Shown here: positions 1 to 10,601 of the stretch, in pieces
Position numbering within the stretch: the stretch's first letter is position 1
Layout of the letters: each line of letters opens with the position of its first letter
Assembly: GCA_933228895.1 (NCBI GenBank)
Contig: OW121855.1
Location: forward strand, 69,960,698-70,024,697
Origin: Platycnemis pennipes
Taxonomy: Eukaryota > Arthropoda > Insecta > Odonata > Platycnemididae
Reading direction: 5' to 3'
Length of the DNA stretch: 64,000 nucleotides
Translations under genes and position numbers: made by a program
The notes under the pieces: model-generated
Databases searched by the model: none
The model's input: only the letters and a program-made list of their open reading frames with translations
Told to the model about the DNA's origin: nothing

Positions 1-149
1 GAAGAATGAGAACACCTTAAAAAAAGCAGCAAGGACCAACTAGTAATTCGTATCTTGAGACATGATGGACTTGAGACATTGTGGTGGGAAAAGCGGAGGG
101 AAAGAATAGGAAAGGAAAGTGTAGAATGAAATATACGGGCCAAGTTGTG

Positions 150-1180
150 AATGATCTGAGTCAAAGATTTATTTAAATATGAAGAATCTACCGACATCTG
201 TTGCATTCGTAGATTTTGAGAAGACATTTGACAATGTGGATTGGAACATGATGCTAAAGGTTCTGAAAGAAATTGGAGTATCATACAATGACCGAAGAGT
301 TATCCACAGCTTTTCTAAAAAGCATGTGACTGTAATCAAATCAGGACTCAGCAGTAGAGAAGCAAGCATAAAGAGATGAGTGAGACAAGGCTGTGCACTG
401 TCTCCCATATTACTCAATGTCTACATCAGGAAATCAATCCAAGAAGTTAAAGAAAAATCTCCGGGAGTGAAAATCCACCGGGAGTAAATCAGCATGCTGT
501 GATTTACAGATGAAATAGCAGTCACAATAGAAACAGAAGGAGATTTAAAGAAGACACTAGGAAACATGGAAAGGACATTTGGCCAGATATCATCTGAAGA
601 TCAATAAAAAGAAAACTAAGTTATTGGTACTCAGTAGGAGAAAAGAAGCCAGGACCAATGTTACACTACGAAAACAAAAACTTGAGGAGGTAAAAAGTTG
701 TTACCAGAGAAGCCGAGTAACCAGCAATGGACGAAGTGAAAAGGAAATGGCCAGTAGAATTTCTCAAGCAAATAGGGAATTTAACTAAAAGAAGATTCTG
801 CTTACATCTGAAAATACAAGCATGGAAGTAAGGAAACATTTCATCAGAACATACATCTGGAGTATATTTATTTATGGCAGTGAGGCATGGACAATGACAG
901 CTGCAGAGAAGTCAAGGCTGGAAGTATTTGAAATGTGGTGCTGTCAAAGAATGATGAAGAAAAAGTGGATTGACCAAGTGACAAATGAAGCAGTCTTAAG
1001 AAAAGTGAGAGAAAAGAGAAGTCTGCTCTGAACTCTAAAAAGAAGAGGGAACAAATTAATTTGCCATACGTAAAATGGATGTAAAAGAGAAGAATTACAT
1101 TCATCCAAAGAAGTTGGCCAATAGAAGAATACAGTGGAGACCTGCATCAAACCAAACTTGTTGGATTGTTGACCAATGAT
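150..1180 (+). mobile_element. Non-LTR retrotransposon (LINE) fragment, reverse transcriptase pseudogene
   Basis: Three reading frames together cover the second half of a LINE reverse transcriptase. The block FVDFEKTFDNVDW (about 209-247) matches the DFxKAFD region. It is followed across a stop by VRQGCALSPILLNVYI (380-427), the classic RQGCxLSP motif. The FADD catalytic motif is degraded to FTDE near 503-514. The 3' part (about 690-1030) carries the usual tail: xSRVTSNGRSEKEMASRI, then YIWSIFIYGSEAWTMTAAEKSRLEVFEMWCCQRMM. Several stops and frameshifts make it a dead copy. The family belongs to the common arthropod endonuclease-reverse transcriptase LINEs; the clade is not resolved. It resembles the fragments at 3175, 9627 and 12835. 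Confidence 0.8.
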
Positions 1181-1189
1181 GACGATAAA

Positions 1190-2460
1190 GACTCATGGCA
1201 AAAAGGAGAACAATTGAATAATTGCACAGAAATTTTTAATGCGTACACTTTCCACCAACTATATGGCAATGTCAGGTACAATCTACATCACCAAGTTGAA
1301 TACAAAGTCTATTGCTGTCAACAAATGGCCAGAGTCACAATTTAGTGGACAGGCTACAAAGAAAATAACAAAAAGCTATTACTATGAAATGGATTTCTAC
1401 TTCACAGTCAGGAAAACCATCTAATTTGAAATGGCGCTCACTTCCAGTCAACAGCTACATGTAATCAAACAGCTCAACAAGCTCATTAAAAGCACCATTT
1501 TATACTTCACTAAACATTTCTAAGCTCCTGCTCATTACCAAAGGACCCATCTGACAAATTCCTCATGACAGAAATGCAAACTTAAATGCATCTGTTGTAA
1601 CACTGTGCCTGAGGCAGACAGGAGGAAACTCTTTGGCATGTACCAAGGAGCATGCAAGCAGTTTTAAAATAAAGATAACACTTTTCACTTTGCCCAACAT
1701 CTGAATGAAAACAATCACGGTAGCAAATTCACCCCCAAAATATGTCTACACATTCTACTTAAAGGTTTGAAAATGGATGCTCTCACACAAAAAGAGATCA
1801 TTACGACTTCTGCAGATCTCAACATCCAACTGTACAGCCAACAATTATTCTCTCAACACTTTCTGCTTCTTTCCAAAATATTGAACCTTTTGAATATTGA
1901 CCTTGCATTCTGAAAAACCTTCAATCTTTTCCACCAAAACCACACATCCCTCATTACTCCCTACGTGCCCTTGAACCTGTCAGCACAAGCCCTCCCTACC
2001 CCTTCCCTAAAAGTGACAAAGGGACTAAATTACAATTGTGGCGAACTCTTGGACTTCAGACTATATAAACCAAAGCCTTTGCAGGCAAATATACCTGACA
2101 ATACAGTACAGTCTGGGCTTGGTGCAAATGTTAAGTGAATATGGATAAGTAATGGTAATGGATAGAAAAAGTTAAGTTAAAGTGGTGTGATCGGGAGCGT
2201 TTGTATTCCTGTGCCCCAGTAGCAGCACTGGGAGGAATGAAACGGGCTCCCATTAGGAGCCACTCATGTTAGATAGGTCAAAGGGTAGGAGTCGAACAAT
2301 AGATACTCCATGTGCCTCACTTGAAGAATTTGTTCCTTGATACATCCTCCTCCTCCCCGAAAAAATTGACCTTACCTTAACACCCCCACTACTTCATGCC
2401 ACATCTTTACATCCCTCCCCCTTGATTCCTACAATACCCTGGAACATTTCAGCTCATGAT
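1190..2460. other. Unassigned spacer, no gene seen
   Basis: AT-rich sequence with only short reading frames of no recognisable family. A GC-richer patch around 2180-2340 has no identifiable motif. It is probably decayed repeat, but no terminal repeats could be found. Confidence 0.5.
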
Positions 2461-3174
2461 AGACCTATGAAAGGTGAGATGGAAGGACAGATGGCTGCGA
2501 GAATGAATCTGACCCCAGGGGCATGGCCTTTCAAGTGATAGTACCATGTAAAAAAACTCGATTGGGTAGGCAATGGGTAACTCATAAAAATGATGATAGA
2601 GTAAAAGGGAGCATTGTGAACTTCAGGATCCATCCTAGCTCAATGGTGTGGGTGTCAGGCCCAGCAACAGTGATAAGTGCTCCAGAGATGAATACAAGGA
2701 AGAAGACAGAAACAAAATTGGGACACGGAATATCAGGATGATTCTGACGACAGCGAAATAAGAAAACAGCAATTTGTAAATGACTAAGTGAAATTAAGAA
2801 ACATAGACCTATGAAAGGTGAGGTGGAAGGAAAGTGAAGATACCTGGAGTGAAGGATATAGAGATAAACATATAGAGGGTGACGAGAGTTACATGGGAAC
2901 AAGAATATTAAAATGTTAGATTAAAAAAGCATCATGTGAAATGAAAGTGAGAAAAGTACATATTAATACTAGATAGCATCTCAGCACGATTGTTAAAGGG
3001 TCAAGGGATGACTAGAAAGCAAAGATTTTATGGGCATAGGTAGGATATATGAAGGTTGAGTCTGGAAGAGAATTTTCTAAAAACTGTTGATTGCTATCCC
3101 TAAAATAGAAAGCAGATATTTACAATGACTATGGTATGTTTGATCTTGTATGCACAAAAGTAGTTCTTAGAATA
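2460..3174. other. Unassigned spacer with a short dispersed direct repeat
   Basis: A run of about 27 bases beginning gacctatgaaaggtgag occurs near 2462 and again near 2806, both in the same orientation and nearly identical. No coding feature is recognisable between them. Confidence 0.45.
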
Positions 3175-3965
3175 ATAAACAGGAAGCTGCAAAAGATGTA
3201 CCTATTTTGAATTCGTAAGAGTAATTTCAAACCTATGCATAGAGAACAGTGCTCAGGTAATGAGAGCACATGGGGAATTTGGATGGGCAAGAATAGGATG
3301 AACTGTTAGGCAGAGTTGCCTTAAGTCCCCAGTACTCTACGATATATACGTGGAGAAAATTGCTGAAGACCCATGGCATGACATGCATGTTTAAATAAAA
3401 ACAGTAGGAGTGGTAGTTCGATCAGTTAGGTTGGCCATTTACCAAACACTACATTACAAGAAAGCTAAGGATTTAAATTATTGTTAGACACTTGACAAAT
3501 CTGGTAGGATAGATTTTGGATGAAAGTAATCATATGAAAATATGAAACTGTCAAGGAAAAAGAAGTCAAAACTCAATATATATTACGTTAAGAGGTTATC
3601 AATTAGAACTGGTGAAACATTTTTGTTGCCTGGGTAGTATATTGTACACAAGTTGGCATAGTAATATGTATGATATTAGGAGAATAATTACTCAAGCTAT
3701 GCAGATGTTTGTTAACATGGGAGAACATCATGAGAAACTGGAGCACAGATATAAAAAGAAGGTTAGTGAAGATCTTAATGTGGAGCATGGCTTCCTATGG
3801 GTCTGATCCTGGACACTATTGAATGAGGACAAGAAAAGATTGGAAAAGTCTTCGAAATATGGGTGTTTAATACAATTGGTGACAGAGAAGATAAATTCAT
3901 GGTATAAGGTGTCGCTTGGTGAAAATGAGATGTTCCTGATGAGGAGTAAATCAAAAAAGTAGTAC
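3175..3965 (+). mobile_element. LINE reverse transcriptase fragment, degenerate
   Basis: The stretch VRQSCLKSPVLYDIYVEKIA (3305-3364) is the RQGCxLSPxLFNxYxE motif of a non-LTR reverse transcriptase. Downstream, HFCCLGSILYTSWHSNMYDIR (about 3615-3680) is the FxYLGSxI...D...DIRxRI region. It runs into IITQAMQMFVNMGEHHEKLE and then, across frame changes, SWTLLNEDKKRLEKSSKYGC (about 3806-3870), the SxTWTLxxxDxxRLEAFEMW block. Catalytic FADD was not found. It is more diverged than the copy at 150-1180 and has many stops. Confidence 0.7.
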
Positions 3966-3979
3966 CTAATATTTTCATA

Positions 3980-4087
3980 CTGTATTAATTATTGACCATG
4001 GTTTATACACCCTAAGTGTCATTATTCAAGGTGACACTCCACGTGTCACATAGAATATAGTGACACCATGGTCAGTATTTAATACAG
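3980..4087. repeat. Small hairpin (foldback MITE)
   Basis: A 108-bp palindromic unit. The left arm ctgtattaattattgacc is matched by the inverted right arm ggtcagtatttaatacag, and both run into an inner ccatgg. The inside also contains gtgtca/tgacac short inverted repeats. It has no coding capacity. Confidence 0.55.
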
Positions 4088-4276
4088 AATGAAAATAATA
4101 CTTCATTGTTTTATTCCTCATCATGAAGGAGAGAAGGTTCTTACATTGCAAAGCAAGCTTGTATTGGCGAGACTAAAGCTTGCAGCAAGCATGCTGCAAT
4201 CAGACTACTGCACCTGCTACAAGCTTGTTGCAAAGTTGCTCTGCAAGTTACACGCAAGTCCTGTGCAAGCTTCAAA

Positions 4277-5316
4277 CCTGGCAAAAATAAAGGATAGGCG
4301 GAGGGTAGGGAAGCATTCACAAGCCATACAATAAAACATTGACTAGAGCATGCAATTGTACAGAGGAGCCAAACAAATTAGCTATCACTACAAAAATCAC
4401 TCTGCTTGCATGGGTGCACCTAGCACCAAAATTGAAAAAGAAAATTATATAATAAGTACATATTCATTAATATGTACACAAGCCATACCACTCTTTCATT
4501 AAGATACATTGCATCCTGACCCTGTGCATTGTACCTGTATTCATTGATCAACCTGACGACCTACCAACTTCGACATTGGCTGTTAGACATTTTTTGGTTA
4601 AATACCTGTTCTAGGAAGGTCATATAAATACAGCTGTTGGCTGGCATTAATTCAATTGTGATAATTAAATTCATTAAAATATTTAGTGAGGTATTTTGCA
4701 CCCTCAAAAAATTTCCCAAATTAACATTTGTGGGATAAAAATAAGTATGATTGTAATGAATATACATAACTGATATTCTTTCAACCCCAGGAGGGATAAC
4801 CAAGAGTTTCCTCAAAAACATGCCAATCACCGTATTCATTGGACAAGCCACAGGATCCTAGGCGCTACAAGTACGAATCCTGACTTCAATTCCACTAATA
4901 TACTTTCCGTGTTCACATGATTTTCAGCCTAGTTCTTCCAGCTTGTACGTTGATTTATCATTACATGCTTAAGTTAATTTCATGCTATTTTTTTCTTTAA
5001 ACCCACCTTGCTTCAATATGGTTTGAATAGTTTTTCTCCTAAGGGAAAGGTAAGAGGCAAGTAAGCTGTGCGCATACAAGCAAGGGTAGAGCGAGGGTAA
5101 CCCTACTCCTACCCTTACACTTCACGGTGGGTAGGGCAGAGGTAAGCGGGGGTAGCCGTGAGAAAACCAGGGAGTGCAGATAGGAGGTAAGCCTACCCTC
5201 CATGAATTGTAAAGGCCGGTGGGTAAAGGGTGGGTAGCTACCTACACTCCATGGGGTGTACTTACCATCCCTCTACACTCCACCTAACCACCACAGAGGA
5301 GATTATTTTTGCCAGG
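4277..5316. mobile_element. Possible non-autonomous DNA element with 14-bp inverted ends
   Basis: The sequence cctggcaaaaataa at 4277-4290 is inverted exactly as ttatttttgccagg at 5303-5316. The inside has no coding region recognised. Its right third (5040-5290) is rich in gggtag and ctaccc motifs and contains local inverted pairs. The flanks on both sides (4140-4276 and 5570-5790) are unusually rich in cttgcaa/ttgcaag words, as if one older repeat had been split by this unit. No clear target duplication was found, so this is a tentative call. Confidence 0.35.
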
Positions 5317-6439
5317 GAAGCAAGACTGAAACCTGCCATAACCTTGCAGTGCCTATGGCTATATAATAAAATTTAATCAACGCATGTACATTGGAGGATA
5401 AAAAAAGTGGGAACTAAACGAGGTTGGTAATAAAATTAAAGACTTTTTAGCACTCACATAGTAAAATATTCTACAACATGCACATTTTTGCTGTCACCCT
5501 GAATGTTTTCATTAAGATAGTGGCTAACTTGAGAATTTTTGGTTGAAATTCAGTGCAAATGTAAAGAAAATTATAGTTGCACTTGCCTTGGGCCTTGCAC
5601 TATTGCTACCAATATTGCCAAGTTGCCAGGGTCCTGCAGCAAAGTCGGCACACTCAATGCAAGTCGATAACAATTTGTATGGAGGGTGACAATAATGGCA
5701 AACTTGCATCTAGATTGCCTATCTTTGCAAGCCGCACGCTTAACTCAAGCAAACTTGCAGCAACCTTACATGCTATGTGGGTTGTTGTCGGACACTAAGA
5801 GATGGCAGAGTAGGTGGATAACATGGGTAAGTGAGGGTAGGGAAGGAAATAGGTAATAGTTAAAATGATTACATAGTATGAAGTGGGGCAAGACACTTGC
5901 AAACTTGAGGAGAGAAGTAACTTAGGGGTGGAGATAATAGACCATTGAAATGCCAAGAAGAGTTGGGGCACTCCACTAAAACCTATCCTTAGAGTTATAA
6001 GACTGTCACATCAAAATAAAATTTAAACTGCAAATGAATAAATTTTGCCACCTGGTCATGAAACATCCGGTTAACACTCATAAAAACTTACTACAGTCAA
6101 GCAAAATCAAGAAATGGCATGCCTCGTCAAAATGATCAAAAATGGTAGGACTTGCTTCACTCATTAGTTTTGGAAAGAAATAAATTCTCTAAATAAATAG
6201 ATAAAGATGGTATCGTGAACTGCAACAAAAGGTGAACTTACCTTTCAAAGGAAAATCAGCAGCTCAAACGGTAGCAAAGCGAGAGCAATACAATAACAAA
6301 GAGGCACCAAGTTTCTTTTCACTTTTGATGTATGGCTTTAAAATCCAAAGGCTTGACTGCATTCCCCCGCCAGTTGTTGAGACATGTACAACTGCAGATA
6401 CACTCCAATGATGAATTTCCTAATTTTAAACGGCTCGGC
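5317..6439. other. Unassigned spacer
   Basis: No gene or terminal repeat recognised. Between 5570 and 5790 the words ttgcaag, cttgcac and ttgccaa recur, probably the second half of the repeat split by the element at 4277-5316. Confidence 0.4.
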
Positions 6440-6760
6440 TTGATGTGACCTTTGCCTCCTAATCTCTCTCGTGGCTTGGGGGGCCCAGGCAGGACATGTT
6501 TAGAGCATCTTTGTCCTCCAAGTCCGGTCCATTTGGATATCCAGCTGTGGTCGAAACGACGTTATCACCAGAGGAGTCACAAACAAATAGGATATTATGG
6601 TTAACCTTCTTCTTAAACGTAACATCACCAGTACCTACAAGCCATCCAGAAATCAGATCTCTCCAGTGCATTAGACATGAATTTATACTAATATACATAC
6701 AAGGTAGGTATTACATTCGAATGCTAAATTATATGTACTCTCCCAGGTTACACAAATGAA
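6440..6760 (-). pseudogene. Possible HARBI1-like transposase fragment (weak)
   Basis: An open minus-strand frame of about 79 codons contains VNHNILFVCDSSGDNVVSTT followed by AGYPNGPDLED. This loosely recalls the N-x-QVVCDxxG...RxPGSxHD segment around the second catalytic Asp of PIF/Harbinger (DDE_Tnp_4) transposases. The key GSxHD motif is not present, so the match may be chance. It is worth noting only because a Myb-like gene of Harbinger type starts 1 kb to the right and a clear HARBI1 fragment lies at 13243-13545. Confidence 0.2.
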
Positions 6761-7848
6761 AATGTGTGAGTTAATACTGACAGAATCGTATCGTGTGGAT
6801 TAACGTAACGAAACCGTGAGCGAGACAATCACAATGTCTTCACTGCTAAGCGTCTTTGCCAGGATAGCGAAAATAAACAATACCTATTTAGTTCTGCTTA
6901 CGTACGCACTTAAACTTGCCAGATTTTCACCACTTGGACCTATCGAAACAGGACTTTGACAGCGACAAAAGACAAGCTCCTCAGTAGTATACAAAATTAT
7001 CTAATTGCATAGGCGGAAAATCTTAAAAATATTTGATCACTCTCAGTACGCTGATCGTCTAAGCACTTTTTACAGATGTTATCTCACTTGCTGCGTCCAT
7101 TATTCACAAATTGCATGCATTCACGACAAAGCCACGCGAGCAATTTTGAGCGAGACCTCCAGAGACCTCACATCCCTCAACCCAACTGTGAGTAGTCAAA
7201 TGAGATGAAAGACCTTGTGCCCTTGGCTTGCGCGACATGTGCAACGGGGAGGGCAGTGATTGGGGAGACAACGAAGGAAGTGTAAGCAAGAGTAAAAAGG
7301 GGCAAAGTACGAATCCCTGCACGGCCTGGTGCTATTTTTTTCAATCCGAAAGTAGCATACAATATTTAAATTGGGACAACTGGGATTCTGTCACTGAAAA
7401 TGCCGCTAGTTCCGCAATACCGCCACCTAACGTAAAATAGTAGAACCATCGATGAAAATAATTGAGTAGTGATAAGTAATAATTGCGTTCCGAGTAATTT
7501 GCGCAATTTTTAAATTATGCGTCCTCTATCCGTACAAGACTTGTAATTTTAAATCCTTCAAAGGAGTCTACAAAGCTATATTCTACGCTCATAGAGCTCT
7601 ATTATTTTAAGCACCTCAAGATCGTATTAGGATAGTAATTAAATTAAATGATTTTTTCAGTTCCAAAAATACTGTTTAACGTCATAACACGAGATAGTGA
7701 TTCAAGTTACATAAAAATAATATCGCATCCTAGGCCTTAAAAAATTGCGAGCAGGGTAAGAAAGAAAGGTAGGTGAAGAGTAAGGTTGGAGTAATTATCA
7801 TCAATTGGTGTTTGGGCCTATACTAAAATTAAACATTTATTTCGTAGA
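6761..7848. other. Spacer upstream of the Myb-like gene, no gene seen
   Basis: Segments at 6780-6990 and 7100-7430 are richer in CG dinucleotides than the surroundings, which could reflect a former promoter or 5' region of the gene at 7849. No promoter element can be pinned down. The reading frames here are short and match nothing known to me. Confidence 0.35.
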
Positions 7849-9162
7849 TATGGAGGGACATGCGACGGAACGTCAGGGCCAAAGCGGCAAGCTGCGTGGA
7901 GTGGAAGTGCTTGGCTGAGATTGGGATGAAATTATACGCCGGTCTACCTGGAGTGGAAGCCCGGTAAATGTCATGAAGTAAAGCAAAAAAGATATCAATA
8001 ATTGTGATTCATCGAAAATAGGCGTACTATTTTTGCCAGGTTTGAAAAATAGAGATTACTCATTAATTAGTAGGTAACTTTTGATTGCAGGCCTCTTTGC
8101 AGTCAGCCTCCAAGTCGTTTCAAGAGGAGGTTCCACTTTTAAGTTGAAGAATATTTAAATGCCCCATGAGTAGAATGGCATTTGTAGGGATGTTATAAAA
8201 AGTCTGTGAGAAGGAATTAGCAGCAATAAATGACATATATAATCTTCTTGGCACACAGGTTCCTGTTGAAGAACCCTGCAGCACCTCAGACCCTTCAATC
8301 CCCCAAGTTGTTACCGAACATGTATGTACTTGAAACTTGTTCAAGATACTTGCATGTATCTCTTAAGAATTGTGTATTAGGCGTATAAGGAATATCTTTC
8401 CTCATTCATTGAATTCCTTCCATTAGATGGAATTATTACAGGAAGATGTCTTCCCACAAGAGCAACCAGCTCCTGAAGCCCCCAGGCGTAAGTTTATGCA
8501 AACTATTATTAGCTGAGCTGTATAAAAATTTGGAGCTGTTTATATGTTATAATTGATGTATGAAATATTGGCGTGTTCAATACAGAAATAGTGTATGGTT
8601 TATTACCTGAAATGAGATTGTTACTATTCGATGAAGTTGTGAGAATTCTTTTTAACCTAATATTGAAAACTTTCAGGTAGAAAGGGACTTAAGAGAAGTT
8701 CACTGCCCTCACTGTGGAGGACCTAAGGAAGGAAATGGTAATGAAATAAATGATATTTGACAGTTAGTATCGGCTGAAAATGTGGGCTGTATTAACTTGC
8801 GGTGAAATAACATTAATTTGTTTTCTACGCAACTTCAAAGATCCTAATGGTGTTTATTGCTATTCAGAACATATCTGCAACTGTGGAGATGTGTGCTGTG
8901 GCCTTAGCATGGCAAGCAGATTTAGCTGGGAGGAGGGATAGCAGAGAGGAGAGATGCAGAAGCTGTAGCAACTAAACGGCAAAAAATTGCCTTAGCAGAA
9001 AGGGAAGTGGCTGCTGCCGAAAGAAGAGCTGCTGAAGCTGAAGCAAGCAAATGGCAAGAAATTGCCTTAGCTGAAAGAAAAGTGGCTGCTGCAGAGAGGA
9101 GGGCTGCCATTGAAATGCAGGCTCCTGCAGTGGCCCATTTCATGTTGATGTCTGAAGGATGA
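7849..9162 (+). pseudogene. Degenerate multi-exon Myb/SANT-like DNA-binding protein gene, probably Harbinger accessory type
   Basis: Five blocks flanked by plausible acceptors and donors can be read: about 7849-7962, 8091-8318, 8428-8487, 8677-8740 and 8866-9162. The first encodes IWRDMRRNVRAKAASCVEWK, resembling the WxxMRxxVRxK stretch of the Myb/SANT-like domain found in the second protein of Harbinger transposons. The third reads MELLQEDVFPQEQPAPEAP. The last encodes ISATVEMCAVALAWQADLAG and then, after a frameshift, a repeated helix rich in Ala, Glu and Arg (two copies of a unit around KIALAEREVAAAERRA), a likely coiled coil, ending at a TGA. Stops in block 2 and the frameshift in block 5 indicate a decayed gene. 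It could instead be a host gene of this family; the element's ends were not found. Confidence 0.4.
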
Positions 9163-9324
9163 GTGAATAATTTTCACATGGAAATGAATGATAAATTTTA
9201 CGTGCTATTTATCTTTTGTTGTTTCCTGATATAATTTGTTTCTTTTTTATTTCCTTTTTTTATGGTGCGAGCTGCACCTTCTTTTTGAAGTTATTTCATT
9301 GCATTATCCTTAGCCCAAAAATTT

Positions 9325-9605
9325 GGGAATTTTTATTCTACTGGGAAGTTTCTTTTTATTATTGTAAGAGTTCTACCTCTTTTTTATCATTTTCATTTCC
9401 TTATTCCATTGCTTTGTCCCTTCCCCCTTTTTTTATGTTCTGTTTATTCTACTTGGAAGTTTCTTTTTATTTATGGGATTTGTTCTACCTTTTTTTATTA
9501 TTTTCATTTCCTTAATTCATTGCTTTAACTCTTCCCCCATTTTTATTTACTTTTTGCTCTACTTTGAAGTTTCTCTTTACTTATGGTAGGAGTTTCTAGG
9601 TTTTT
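9325..9605. repeat. T-rich tandem repeat, about 110-bp period
   Basis: The landmark tctactgggaagtttct recurs with small changes at 9337, 9448 and 9558, giving about 2.5 units of 110-111 bp. Each unit also contains a ttttcatttccttattcattgctt-like segment. It follows the last block of the Myb-like gene and may be its 3' flank. Confidence 0.6.
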
Positions 9606-9626
9606 AAACTTTTTTTTACTGGGAAA

Positions 9627-10205
9627 GTAAATGGGAAACCAAGTAACCAATGATGGACAAAACAAGAACGAAATATTGAGCAGCATATAGCCCAGGTAAA
9701 GAGGGCATTCGACCAAAGGAGAATCTACTTACAGCTTGAAGCACAAGTGTGGAAGGAAGAAATTCATTAGAACATATATCTGGAGCATGTTTCTCCATGG
9801 CGGTGAGGCATAGACGTTGTCAGCTGCAGAGAAGACAAGGGTGGAAGCACTCGAAATATGGTGCTACAGAAGAATGATGAAGATTAATTGGATTGACTGA
9901 GTGAGTAATGAGGAAATCTTAAGAAGATTGGGAGTAAAGATGAATCAAATGAAAACCCTAAGTAGAAGACGGGACATTTTAATCAGTCATACCATTATGA
10001 AACGATGGCCTGATTAAGACGATTGTCGAAGGACAAGTGAATAGGGAGAAAAGAAGAGGAAGGCCTTGTATGATATATATGGAACAAGTGATGAAGGATG
10101 TGAGAAGAGAAGAAATACATAAATATGTAGAGATAAGCTGATAGGAGAATTAGGTAGAGAGCTGCATCAAACCAATCTCGGGATTCTTGGTGGATGAGGA
10201 TGATC
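9627..10205 (+). mobile_element. LINE fragment, C-terminal part of reverse transcriptase
   Basis: Reading across frames gives VTNDGQNKNEI, AQVKRAFDQRRIYLQ, FIRTYIWSMFLHGGEA and a block equivalent to LSAAEKTRVEALEIWCYRRMMKINWID. It closes with GRPCMIYMEQVMKDVRREEIH-like residues (about 10060-10120). This is the same tail as in the copy at 690-1030, with its own stops and indels. Only the thumb and C-terminal part remain. Confidence 0.7.
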
Positions 10206-10601
10206 ACTTCCTAAATTTTTATGTTCAGTCCGTTCTACTGGCCATTTCTTTGTGTACATGGTAATAGTTTCACCTAAATTACATTGTATTTGGTTGCCAT
10301 GACTATGTTTGTTGTATCTGCTCTTCATGTTCTCAGTGTATTCATGCTATTCGGAGAAGTACCTACCTTTTTATTAATGCAAATGCATAAGTCAATGAAA
10401 ACATACGTGACTACCTTGTTTTTTTTAATGCCATTTGGTTGCCTTATTCTACTATTTTTGCACTACTTCCCAATATTTTATTTGTAGACTTTGTAAACAG
10501 AGAAATTTCCTTTTATGTATATTTTGAGTTTCACCTTTTTTTTAAGTTTATAGACTTCAGAGGAAATAATTTGTAGAGTATTGATAGAGCTTCAAGTGGG
10601 A
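10206..10601. other. AT-rich spacer
   Basis: Mostly T-rich, with no gene recognised. It lies between the LINE fragment and the TTAA that starts the piggyBac element. Confidence 0.4.

Noticed and set aside
2582..2902. 106-codon minus-strand frame rich in Leu, Phe and Ser
   Set aside because: Hydrophobic composition follows from A/G-rich plus strand. No start context or domain.
8922..9143. Minus-strand Ala/Ser-rich frame
   Set aside because: It is the reverse of the repeated Ala/Glu/Arg helix of the plus-strand Myb-like gene.
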